Shown here piece after piece: positions 52,890-62,388 of a stretch of 64,000 nucleotides of DNA. How positions within the stretch are numbered: position 1 is the first letter of the stretch; each line of letters begins with the position of its first letter. Below the pieces are notes generated by a model, which searched no databases, was not told the DNA's origin, and saw only the letters and a program-made list of their open reading frames with translations. Source of the stretch: Ruminococcus sp. (lineage in GTDB: Bacteria > Bacillota > Clostridia > Oscillospirales > Ruminococcaceae); assembly GCA_022768805.1 (NCBI GenBank), contig JALELB010000055.1, forward strand, positions 1 through 64,000, written 5' to 3'. Both the position numbers and the translations under genes were made by a program.

Positions 52890-54347
52890 ATGGAATCAAA
52901 ACACAGCCAGGATGCACAACATTCCTCCCGGACGGGGCAGGAGCAGAAGCATTCCCCCAGCCATCATCACTCCCCGCGGCAGAAAACAGATCTGCTGAAT
53001 GTGCTGCTGATGGGGGTGCTGGTGGTCGGTGTTTCCCTGTGGTTCCTGTTGGGTACTCGTCCCACCGTGTCGGAAATCGAAAACCGGAACCTTGCTAAAT
53101 TCCCGGAATTCTCGTGGGATGCGTATCTTTCCGGGGAGTATACCGAGGGCATTGCCAACTTTTATAACGATACAGTGCCCAAACGGGAGTGGTTCAAGAA
53201 TCTGACTGCTTCACTCCGGCGGCATATGGGTGTACAGCTGGAGGATGATGTAAAGTTCTACGGCACCCTGCATGTGAACACGGACAGCGAGCCGGAACTG
53301 CAAACCACCCCGGTGGAGACGGAGCCCGCTTTGACAACGGAACCTACCCATACCCAGACGGGTACGGAACCTGTGACCACTGTCCCGACCCGGCCGGCGG
53401 AAAGCCAGCAGATTACTGCTGCCACCACAGTGACGGTGGAGGAAAACGCCGACAGCAAGGAAGACGGGGAGATCAGCAACAATATTCTGATTTACAAGAA
53501 GCGGGGCATTATGCTCTACGGCGGCAGCTATGCGGCAGGCAGGAACTATGCAAGCTATGTGAATGCCTACAAGTCCGACCTGGGGAAGGATGTAAACGTA
53601 TACTCCATGGTGATTCCCACACCCTGCTCCTACTATATGCCGGAAAAGTACCAGTACCTGATCGGCAGTGAGCAGGGGAATATTGAGAATATCAATGCAC
53701 ATCTGAACGGGGTTGAACCCATCAATGTATATGATATTCTGGGGCAGCACACAGACGAGTTGATTTACCCACGGACGGATCATCACTGGGGGGCGATTGC
53801 CGCCTACTATGCGGCACAGGAATTTGCATCAGTCGCAAACGTGCCCTTCCGGGATATTTCCCGGTTTGAGAAGATCACCAAGCCCGGCTACGTGGGTACC
53901 CTTTACGGCTACTCGGGAGATATTGTGCTGAAGGACAATCCGGAGGATTTCGTGTATTATGCTCCGGAGGAGGACTATACCACCACCTATTACAACTCTG
54001 ACCTGACCAATCAGCGGAACGGCAGGCTGCTCATCAATCTGGACAAGGTGAAGCCGGTGAGCTGGTATCTGGTATACATGGGCAGCGACGACCGGATTAC
54101 CCATATCCAGACCCAGACCAAAAACGGCAGAACCCTCTGCATCGTCAAGGACAGCTACGGCAACGCCCTGACCCCATACTTTATGGACAGCTTTGAGCAT
54201 ATTTATGTGATTGATATGCGGTACTTCAAGCCCAATGCCATTGCCTTTATGAAGGAGCGAAACGTGACGGACGTGCTGTTTGCCATGAATACCTTCAGCG
54301 CAACCGGCCCCAACGCAAAGAAGATTGAACAGATTCGCACACAATAA
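52890..54347 (+). CDS. DHHW family (AlgX/AlgJ-like) extracytoplasmic protein
   Basis: A 485-residue protein with a His/Gln-rich cytoplasmic tail, one membrane segment at about residues 33-54 (LLNVLLMGVLVVGVSLWFLL), then an outer domain. The DHHW signature is D297-H-H-W300 (YPRTDHHWG), and YGGSYAAG and DSYGNALTPYF are further SGNH-like parts, with S in GGSYA and DSYG as candidate catalytic serines. A Thr/Pro/Glu-rich linker of about 65 residues (130-195) is inserted before the SGNH-like part. Such proteins work with MBOAT partners in O-acylation of surface polysaccharides. Confidence 0.86.
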   Translation: MESKHSQDAQHSSRTGQEQKHSPSHHHSPRQKTDLLNVLLMGVLVVGVSLWFLLGTRPTVSEIENRNLAKFPEFSWDAYLSGEYTEGIANFYNDTVPKREWFKNLTASLRRHMGVQLEDDVKFYGTLHVNTDSEPELQTTPVETEPALTTEPTHTQTGTEPVTTVPTRPAESQQITAATTVTVEENADSKEDGEISNNILIYKKRGIMLYGGSYAAGRNYASYVNAYKSDLGKDVNVYSMVIPTPCSYYMPEKYQYLIGSEQGNIENINAHLNGVEPINVYDILGQHTDELIYPRTDHHWGAIAAYYAAQEFASVANVPFRDISRFEKITKPGYVGTLYGYSGDIVLKDNPEDFVYYAPEEDYTTTYYNSDLTNQRNGRLLINLDKVKPVSWYLVYMGSDDRITHIQTQTKNGRTLCIVKDSYGNALTPYFMDSFEHIYVIDMRYFKPNAIAFMKERNVTDVLFAMNTFSATGPNAKKIEQIRTQ

Positions 54348-54358
54348 GGAGGCAGCCT

Positions 54359-56164
54359 ATGTTGCAGGCTCTTGCATATCCATTTGACAGCCCGGAGCTG
54401 CTGCGGCACCGGAAGCAATACCGGCGTCAGCTGCTGGAGGACGGCAGTCAGCGTATCACCAAGCGGATTGCGGTGCTGGGCGGGTCCACCACCTCGGACA
54501 TCGTGTCCATGCTGGAGCTGTTTTTGCTGAACGAGGGCATTGCCCCGGAGTTTTATGAGTCGGAGTATGCCCAGTACTGGCAGGACGCTATGTTCCCCAA
54601 CGAAAGACTGGCGGAATTTGCGCCGGATCTGATTCTCATTCACACAACCTGCCGCAATATTACGGAATTTCAGCAGGATCTGACCCTCCCGGAGGAAGCC
54701 TGCCGGGAGGCAGTGCTGCGGCAGTATCAGAAGCTGGAGGTCATGTGGGACAAGCTGACAGAAACCTATCACTGCCCCATCATTCAGAATAACTTCGAGT
54801 TTCCTGGCTACCGGCTGCTGGGCAGTGCGGACGCTTCGGATCCTCACGGGCTTACCAATTTCGTCACAGAGCTGAACCGGATGATCTATGCCTATGCCCG
54901 GAGCCATGCGCAATTCTATGTTCATGACCTGATGAGCCTGGCTGCATCCTACGGGCTGGATCGCTGGGCGGACCCCAGCTACTGGTATCTGTACAAGTAC
55001 CCCATGTCCCTGCAAGCCATCCCGGAGTATGCTTATAGCCTGACCCGGGTGATTCGTTCCATTTACGGCAAGAACAAAAAAGCCCTGGTGCTGGATCTGG
55101 ATAATACCCTCTGGGGCGGCGTCATCGGGGACGACGGCCAGGCGGGAATCGAAATCGGCCAGGAAACTGCCCAGGCTCAGGGCTATGCCGAATTTCAGCA
55201 GTACCTGAAGGCGCACCAGCAGCTGGGTGTGCTGCTGAATATATGCTCCAAGAACGAGCCGGAGAATGCGGAGCTGGGCCTAAAGCATCCGGAAAGCGTG
55301 CTGCACCGGGAGGATTTCCTTGCGGTGGAGGCCAACTGGGAGCCGAAGGATCAGAATGTGCTGAAGATTGCCGACCAGCTGCAGCTTTTGCCGGACAGCT
55401 TTGTCTTTGTGGACGATAACCCGGCGGAGCGTGCCATTGTCCGGGGACAGATTCCGGGCATTGCTGTGCCGGAGATCGGGGAAGTGACGGATTATATCCG
55501 GGTGCTGGATCATTGCGGCTATTTTGAACTGACCTCCTATTCTAAGGACGATGCAAAGCGCAACGAAATGTACCGGGATAATCTCAGACGCAGTCAGCTG
55601 CAAAAGCAGTTTGCCAGCTATACGGAGTATCTGGAAAGCCTGGAGATGCAGGCCCAGATCACGGATTTTTTACCGGTATATCTGCCCCGGATTACCCAGC
55701 TCACCAACAAGAGCAACCAGTTCAATCTGACCACCCGCCGGTATACGGAAAGCGAAATGCAGGCAGTGGCGGATAGTCCGGATTATATTCGGCTGTGCGG
55801 ACGGCTCCGGGACAAATTCGGCGACAACGGTATTGTTTCTGTTGTGATCGGGGAAAAGCAGGGAACCCGGCTGGATATTGTGCTGTGGCTCATGAGCTGC
55901 CGGGTGCTGAAGCGGGATATGGAGCTTGCCATGCTGGATACCCTGGTGGAGCAGTGCCAGACACAGGGAATCACCAGCCTGCACGGCGTCTATCTGCCTA
56001 CGGCAAAGAATAAAATGGTGGCAGGGCTCTACGACAGCTTCGGCTTTACCAAGCAGTCCGAAACCCCGGAGGGCAGGACGGACTGGACGCTGGACATTTC
56101 AACTTATACAAAACGGAATCATGTGATCCGGATCAATCAGGAAGGAGAAACAGAGCATGGATGA
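54359..56164 (+). CDS. FkbH-like HAD-IIIC enzyme (candidate glyceryl-ACP synthase)
   Basis: A 601-residue cytoplasmic enzyme in three parts: an SGNH-like N-terminal domain (about 35-230, with GGSTTSDIV), a HAD-IIIC phosphatase domain with D246-L-D248-N-T (VLDLDNTLWGGVIGDDG) and VFVDDNPAER, and a GNAT-like C-terminal domain from about 440. In tetronate and FK520 pathways FkbH proteins dephosphorylate 1,3-bisphosphoglycerate and load a glyceryl group on an ACP; whether this one does so is inference. The ACP gene overlaps its end by eight bases, which supports ACP loading. Confidence 0.88.
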   Translation: MLQALAYPFDSPELLRHRKQYRRQLLEDGSQRITKRIAVLGGSTTSDIVSMLELFLLNEGIAPEFYESEYAQYWQDAMFPNERLAEFAPDLILIHTTCRNITEFQQDLTLPEEACREAVLRQYQKLEVMWDKLTETYHCPIIQNNFEFPGYRLLGSADASDPHGLTNFVTELNRMIYAYARSHAQFYVHDLMSLAASYGLDRWADPSYWYLYKYPMSLQAIPEYAYSLTRVIRSIYGKNKKALVLDLDNTLWGGVIGDDGQAGIEIGQETAQAQGYAEFQQYLKAHQQLGVLLNICSKNEPENAELGLKHPESVLHREDFLAVEANWEPKDQNVLKIADQLQLLPDSFVFVDDNPAERAIVRGQIPGIAVPEIGEVTDYIRVLDHCGYFELTSYSKDDAKRNEMYRDNLRRSQLQKQFASYTEYLESLEMQAQITDFLPVYLPRITQLTNKSNQFNLTTRRYTESEMQAVADSPDYIRLCGRLRDKFGDNGIVSVVIGEKQGTRLDIVLWLMSCRVLKRDMELAMLDTLVEQCQTQGITSLHGVYLPTAKNKMVAGLYDSFGFTKQSETPEGRTDWTLDISTYTKRNHVIRINQEGETEHG

Positions 56165-56390
56165 GATTTACAAAAAGCTGACCAAGGTGTTCCGGGAGGT
56201 TTTTGACGATGACAGCATTGTGCTGACCCCGGAAACCACTGCCGATGACATTGAGGACTGGGACAGCATTGAGCACATCAATCTGATCGCCGCAGTGGAG
56301 GACGCATTCGGTATGCGCTTCCAGATGCGGGAGGTTTCCGGCATGAAAAACGTCGGGGAAATGGTGCAGATCATCAAAAGCAGAATCTGA
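56157..56390 (+). CDS. Acyl carrier protein
   Basis: A 77-residue acidic ACP. The phosphopantetheine attachment serine is S37 in DWDSIEHINLI, and the helix that follows (VEDAFGMRFQ) is typical. It begins inside the end of the FkbH gene, so the two are translated together and likely interact. It is separate from fatty-acid synthesis genes, none of which are in this window, so it is probably a dedicated carrier, comparable to DltC, for the MBOAT operon. Confidence 0.9.
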   Translation: MDEIYKKLTKVFREVFDDDSIVLTPETTADDIEDWDSIEHINLIAAVEDAFGMRFQMREVSGMKNVGEMVQIIKSRI

Positions 56391-56395
56391 TTCAT

Positions 56396-56422
56396 GAGCA
56401 GTGCAGCCACACTGCTCTTTTT
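56396..56422 (+). terminator. Terminator of the MBOAT-DHHW-FkbH-ACP operon
   Basis: GAGCAGTG (56396-56403) pairs perfectly with CACTGCTC (56410-56417), followed by five T residues. It closes the four-gene unit. Confidence 0.92.
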
Positions 56423-56495
56423 GTATATTCATTGCCTCTTTGCAGATACTATCCCCATCAGGCGGTGTATGCCGCAAGAAAAAGGAGGCAAAAGG

Positions 56496-58366
<1,871 letters not shown>

Positions 58367-58407
58367 AGGGCACGCTGCACATGCTTTTGCGGGGTAATGC
58401 CGAAAGA

Positions 58408-58446
58408 AAAAGCCGCATCACAACGTTTGTGATGCGGCTTTTGGTT
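58408..58446. terminator. Bidirectional terminator between eno and the acetyltransferase gene
   Basis: AAGCCGCATCACAA (58410-58423) pairs perfectly with TTGTGATGCGGCTT (58427-58440). A residues precede and T residues follow on the plus strand, so the structure can end transcription of both converging genes. Confidence 0.93.
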
Positions 58447-58456
58447 TGTTTTCTGT

Positions 58457-59068
58457 TCAGAAGAGATCAGCCCGATGCTCCAGTGCATCCGCTTTGGTGA
58501 TTTCACGAATGACCCGGCAGGGGACGCCTGCTGCAAGGGAGTGGGGCGGAATGTCCCGGGTGACGACGCTTCCGGCGCCGATCACGCTGCCCTCACCGAT
58601 GGTAACGCCACCGCATACGGTTACGTTTCCGGCAAGCCAGCAGTTGCTGCCAATGGTGATGGGTTTGGCGTATTCCCGGTCTGTTGCGGTTCCGTCCGGC
58701 TTTGTGTACATGTTTCTCTCTTGCCAGCGCAGGGGGTGCATGGGGGTCAGCAGGGAAACATTCGGCCCGAAGAACACATCGTCCCCGATGGTCACGGGAC
58801 AGCAGTCCAGACAGGTGAAATTGAAGTTTGCATAGAAACGGGCGCCGATGCTGGTAAAGCAGCCGTAATCAAACTGAATCGGTCCCTGCAAATACAGATC
58901 TGTTCCGGCGATTCCCAGTTCCTTTATGATCTCAATCCGTTTTTCATCTGTTTCCGGCAAGTGGTTGTAGGCCTGGCAAAGCTCATGCGCCTTTGCCCGC
59001 AGTGCAGCCAGTACCTTGTCCGAAGGGTCATAGAGCTTTCCGGCCAGCATTTTTTCTTGTTCGGTCAT
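58457..59068 (-). CDS. Sugar O-acetyltransferase (Maa/LacA hexapeptide family)
   Basis: Acetyl-CoA-dependent acetyltransferase of 203 residues, with the Maa N-terminal cap (MTEQEKMLAGKLYDPSD) and left-handed beta-helix hexapeptide repeats (VTIGDDVFFGPNVSL, ITIGSNCWLAGNVTV, VTIGEGSVIGAGSVV). The catalytic histidine is in TPMHPL. The acceptor is probably a simple sugar such as maltose, glucose or a galactoside; this is family knowledge, not seen here. GGAAGAAG precedes the ATG on the minus strand. Confidence 0.92.
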   Translation of the reverse strand: MTEQEKMLAGKLYDPSDKVLAALRAKAHELCQAYNHLPETDEKRIEIIKELGIAGTDLYLQGPIQFDYGCFTSIGARFYANFNFTCLDCCPVTIGDDVFFGPNVSLLTPMHPLRWQERNMYTKPDGTATDREYAKPITIGSNCWLAGNVTVCGGVTIGEGSVIGAGSVVTRDIPPHSLAAGVPCRVIREITKADALEHRADLF

Positions 59069-59091
59069 GATCTTCTTCCTTTTCTATGTCT

Positions 59092-59120
59092 ATTGTAGCA
59101 TATCTTCAGGGAGAATGCAG
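59092..59120 (-). promoter_or_regulatory. Promoter of the acetyltransferase gene
   Basis: On the minus strand CTGCAT (59115-59120), a 17-base spacer and TACAAT (59092-59097) with TGC before it (extended -10). Confidence 0.55.
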
Positions 59121-59182
59121 CGTCCTGTACAGAAGTTCCTTCCCGGCACATCCGGAGCGGGTTCTTCGGCTGTGCAGGGGAA

Positions 59183-61333
59183 TTACTTGCCCAGCATGAT
59201 GCGCTTGAGCGCTACCAGGTCATAGGCATTCAGCACCCCGTCCTGGTTCAGATCTGCACGGTTTGCCTGGTCGGCGCTCAGCTTTCCGCTTTTGATGAGG
59301 TATTTCTGAAGCAGCACCGCATCGCTGACACTGACCTGGCCGTCCAGATTGATGTCGCCCGTAAGCACGTCATCTCCCACATAGCTTACCAGCAGGTAGT
59401 CGAAATAAGTCCAGCCCTCGCCGCTTTCTATCTTGATGGTGTTCTCGCCTTCCTGCAGCTCCACCACAATGGCGTCGCTTTCGCCGAATACAATGGCGTA
59501 GGGGAAGAACGCCTCCCCTGCGGCAGTATCGTTTACATAGAGGTTCTGGGTCTTGCCGTTTTGCTCAAAATGCTGCTGATAGCCGTAGCGAATGGCATAG
59601 GTTCCGGCCTTGTCCACGGTCACAGTCTGTTCGATATAGTCGCCCTCGCCCTGGAGGTATACATACTTGCCGCCGGAGCAGTAGCTGTATGCCACGGTCT
59701 TGGTGCCCTGATTGGTGCAGATGCTGCCGTCCTCGCACTCATATGCACCGTCCACATCCCACTTGCCGCCATTGCCCCGGGGATAGCCGTACAGATCGTT
59801 GGGAACCTCGTCCAGGGTAACGACATAATCGCTGTTGTAGATCTTGGTGAGCATTTCCTTGGTATTGGTGGTGCCGTTGGTGATAAAATCCCCGTACCAG
59901 GGGCAGAAATAGGACCACCATGCGCCTTCGTTGACCATATTGGTGATGTCCGGAATGACGTCATTTTCCGCCATCGCAACCATCTTGGTGTCGTTGGTGT
60001 CTCCCACCAGGGTTAAGAATACAGAGGTAGCAGCAGAGGTTTTCCATGTATAGGGAGAACCCTCGTATTTATCATACGCAACCATATCCACATATTCGTC
60101 GCCCGGGTACCACTTTGCAGAATTGGCGTAGTCATAGAGGTTCACTTCCCAGATACAGTTGTGGATGCCGTATTCCTCAGTCAGCGTGGTATACAGCAGC
60201 TTCCACAGCTCTCTGTAAACATCTGCGCCGGCGGATCCCCACCAGAACCAGGCGCCGGAGCCGTCCGTATTGTTGTTGCCCTCAGCCTCGTGGAAGGGAC
60301 GGAGAATGATCGGCACATTGGCATCCTGGAGAATCAGCAGCTGCTCTGCCAGATCCTCAATGGCCATCATCAGATATTTGTATTCCTTGGTTTCAGGATC
60401 CAGACAGTTTGCCGTGTTGAAGGATGCAGTCGGCTTGTAGGTACAGCTTGTCCAGTCCAGCGTGTCTCCCAGGGTGTAGGAATCGAAATCCTGGGGCACG
60501 TTGATGTGCCAGCTTGCTGTTGCAATACCGCCGCATTTTGTAACCCAGTTGATTACCCGGCCGGTGGTGCCGTCCTCCCAGCCGTACAGCGGGTTGTAGT
60601 TCATGAAGTCAAAGCCCCGGATTACCGGGTATTTCCCGGTGGTTTCATAGAGATACCGGAATTCCAGCTCGGTGTCCCCGTCGTGGCCGCCGCCGTAGAT
60701 TTCCTGCTGGCCGGAGATAATGTGGTTGCCGTACTGGCTGGTCATGTATTCCATCAGCGCCTTGGTTTCCGGAGTAGCGTTCTTGTCGCAGGGATCCGGC
60801 GTAATGTTCAGTTCCGGCATGTCAGCAAAGTCAAACGTGACGGTGTCGTAGAGGATGAAGCCCCAGCTGCCGGAAGCGCCGATGTCAATGGTGTGCTTGC
60901 CCTTTTCCAGGTAGAAGAAGCCGAAGCTGGAATTGTCCCAGCCTTCATTGTTGGGAATGTAAATGGAGCTTTTGACTTCTCCGTCAATGGCCATGGTCTG
61001 GAGTCTGGTTTCTCCCGGCTCGCCCAGGTACATCCAGCAGCGGGTTGTCAGCTCGTACATGGCGTTTTCCGGAACGTCCACCTCAAAGGTCACGCCGCCG
61101 GAATTACTTGCCCAGACAAAGCCCTCTCCGCTGTAGCCGGGATACTCTTTTTCATATACTTTGGTGGTAACGCTTGCGCCGGACAGCAGTGTGCATTCCT
61201 CTGCTTCGGCAGTGAACAGCGGGGGTGCATCCGTTTTTGTGTCAGCTGCCTGAACCGGAACGATGACGCCCGCTGTCAGAATCATGGCGCTGGCAGTAAG
61301 GGTGCTTGCCAGCCGCTTTACGAATGGATTCAT
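59183..61333 (-). CDS. Secreted GH26 beta-mannanase with CBM35-like modules and dockerin
   Basis: A 716-residue cellulosomal enzyme. Signal peptide at 1-29 (ending VQAA), a CBM35-like module at about 35-170, a GH26 catalytic domain at about 185-520, a second CBM35-like module at about 530-650, and a type I dockerin at 659-716 (GDINLDGQVSVSDAVLLQKY and DLNQDGVLNAYDLVALKR). The GH26 acid/base is E349 in RPFHEAEG and the nucleophile E456 in MVAMAENDV. GH26 enzymes mainly cleave beta-1,4-mannan. AAAGGAGG precedes the start. The dockerin links it to a scaffoldin not in this window. Confidence 0.94.
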   Translation of the reverse strand: MNPFVKRLASTLTASAMILTAGVIVPVQAADTKTDAPPLFTAEAEECTLLSGASVTTKVYEKEYPGYSGEGFVWASNSGGVTFEVDVPENAMYELTTRCWMYLGEPGETRLQTMAIDGEVKSSIYIPNNEGWDNSSFGFFYLEKGKHTIDIGASGSWGFILYDTVTFDFADMPELNITPDPCDKNATPETKALMEYMTSQYGNHIISGQQEIYGGGHDGDTELEFRYLYETTGKYPVIRGFDFMNYNPLYGWEDGTTGRVINWVTKCGGIATASWHINVPQDFDSYTLGDTLDWTSCTYKPTASFNTANCLDPETKEYKYLMMAIEDLAEQLLILQDANVPIILRPFHEAEGNNNTDGSGAWFWWGSAGADVYRELWKLLYTTLTEEYGIHNCIWEVNLYDYANSAKWYPGDEYVDMVAYDKYEGSPYTWKTSAATSVFLTLVGDTNDTKMVAMAENDVIPDITNMVNEGAWWSYFCPWYGDFITNGTTNTKEMLTKIYNSDYVVTLDEVPNDLYGYPRGNGGKWDVDGAYECEDGSICTNQGTKTVAYSYCSGGKYVYLQGEGDYIEQTVTVDKAGTYAIRYGYQQHFEQNGKTQNLYVNDTAAGEAFFPYAIVFGESDAIVVELQEGENTIKIESGEGWTYFDYLLVSYVGDDVLTGDINLDGQVSVSDAVLLQKYLIKSGKLSADQANRADLNQDGVLNAYDLVALKRIMLGK

Positions 61334-61366
61334 AAAAAAACCTCCTTTGTATGATTATGTGTTAAT

Positions 61367-61395
61367 ATTATGCCACATTTGTTTGAAAACTTCAA
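61367..61395 (-). promoter_or_regulatory. Promoter of the GH26 mannanase gene
   Basis: On the minus strand TTGAAG (61390-61395), a 17-base spacer and CATAAT (61367-61372) with TGG before it (extended -10). The leader is short, about 25 bases. Confidence 0.62.
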
Positions 61396-61493
61396 GCCTT
61401 TTTCAGAAAAAACCCGAAAAAATGTGCAAATTAAATAAAGGTCCAGTTAAGTTATGAAGCCGTGAATTCGGTAAATCGGTTGCTTAAATCATT

Positions 61494-62225
61494 TCAGCAT
61501 TTAATTTGATGAAGTACAGCGCCGATCTTGTCCCGAATCAGCAGGTCAACCCGGTTGTCCATCTGGGTTGCCCCGCAGTTGATGAGTACAGAGGCATTGC
61601 CCCGGAAATAGCCCAGGAACCCTGCGGCGGGATAGACATTCAGAGATGTGCCGCCGATAATCAGCAGATCCGCCTGCTGCAGGGCCGAGATGCTTTGCTC
61701 GATGATCCGGCTGTCCAGGGATTCTTCATATAACACCACGTCCGGCTTGATGATGCCGCCGCAGCTGCAGCGAGGGATGTCGGTGCTGCTGCGGATGAAA
61801 TCAGCTGTATAAGCCTTGCCGCACTGCATGCAGTAGTTCCGCTCTACAGAGCCGTGCAGCTCCAGCACATGTCTGCTGCCTGCCTGCTGGTGCAGTCCGT
61901 CAATGTTCTGGGTAATGACCGCCCGGAGCTTTCCGGCTTGTTCCAGCGCTGCCAGCTTATTGTGGGCAGCATTTGGCCGGGGCGTAAAGGGATGCTCACA
62001 CAGCAGGATCTTTTTCCGGTAGAAGGTATAGAATTCTGCTGTATGCTGCAGGAAAAACCGGTGGCTCAGGATCTCCTCCGGGGGATAGTCATATTGCTGG
62101 TTGTAGAGCCCGTCCACGCTGCGGAAATCAGGAATGCCACTTTCTGTGGAGACTCCGGCACCTCCGAAAAATACTATACGGTTGCTGTTGTCAATCATGG
62201 TCTGCAGCTGCTGAATCTGATTCAT
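61494..62225 (-). CDS. SIR2 family NAD-dependent protein deacylase
   Basis: Sirtuin of 243 residues that removes acyl groups from lysines using NAD+. Visible motifs are [16 protein letters not shown], the catalytic histidine region [12 protein letters not shown] and VLELHGSV, the four zinc cysteines (CMQC and CSC with a one-residue gap), and [12 protein letters not shown]. The second zinc pair is CxC rather than the usual CxxC. The start at 62225 has GGAGGG upstream; a longer frame lacks such a site. It is divergent from the GH5 gene. Confidence 0.93.
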   Translation of the reverse strand: MNQIQQLQTMIDNSNRIVFFGGAGVSTESGIPDFRSVDGLYNQQYDYPPEEILSHRFFLQHTAEFYTFYRKKILLCEHPFTPRPNAAHNKLAALEQAGKLRAVITQNIDGLHQQAGSRHVLELHGSVERNYCMQCGKAYTADFIRSSTDIPRCSCGGIIKPDVVLYEESLDSRIIEQSISALQQADLLIIGGTSLNVYPAAGFLGYFRGNASVLINCGATQMDNRVDLLIRDKIGAVLHQIKC

Positions 62226-62249
62226 AGGAATCCCTCCGTTTCTTTTTTC

Positions 62250-62278
62250 AGTATAGCACGGCGGAAGACAGAATGCAA
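62250..62278 (-). promoter_or_regulatory. Promoter of the sirtuin gene
   Basis: On the minus strand TTGCAT (62273-62278), a 17-base spacer and TATACT (62250-62255) with TGC before it (extended -10). Confidence 0.72.
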
Positions 62279-62292
62279 GAAGAACGGGATTC

Positions 62293-62323
62293 CCGCCGCA
62301 ATGCACACTTTTTTCAGCGGCGG
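62293..62323. repeat. Inverted repeat between the sirtuin and GH5 promoters
   Basis: CCGCCGC (62293-62299) and GCGGCGG (62317-62323) form a perfect seven-base inverted repeat with a 17-base centre. It abuts the -35 box of the GH5 promoter and lies upstream of the sirtuin promoter. It could be an operator or a weak hairpin. Confidence 0.45.
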
Positions 62324-62324
62324 C

Positions 62325-62353
62325 TTGACATTTTTCATGAAGTCCTATAAAAT
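62325..62353 (+). promoter_or_regulatory. Promoter of the GH5 gene
   Basis: Consensus TTGACA (62325-62330), a 17-base spacer and TAAAAT (62348-62353). The leader to ATG 62389 is about 30 bases. Confidence 0.75.
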
Positions 62354-62388
62354 AAAACTAGCCATATTTATATGAGAGGGGCGGAAAC

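Noticed and set aside
54359..56390. FkbH and ACP as part of a polyketide or tetronate cluster
   Set aside because: No ketosynthase, thiolase or other polyketide genes are nearby. The partners are an MBOAT and a DHHW protein, which point to surface acylation.
58408..58446. Long hairpin after eno considered as a mobile-element end
   Set aside because: It is a perfect terminator-type stem between converging genes with A/T flanks, and no transposase or target duplication is present.
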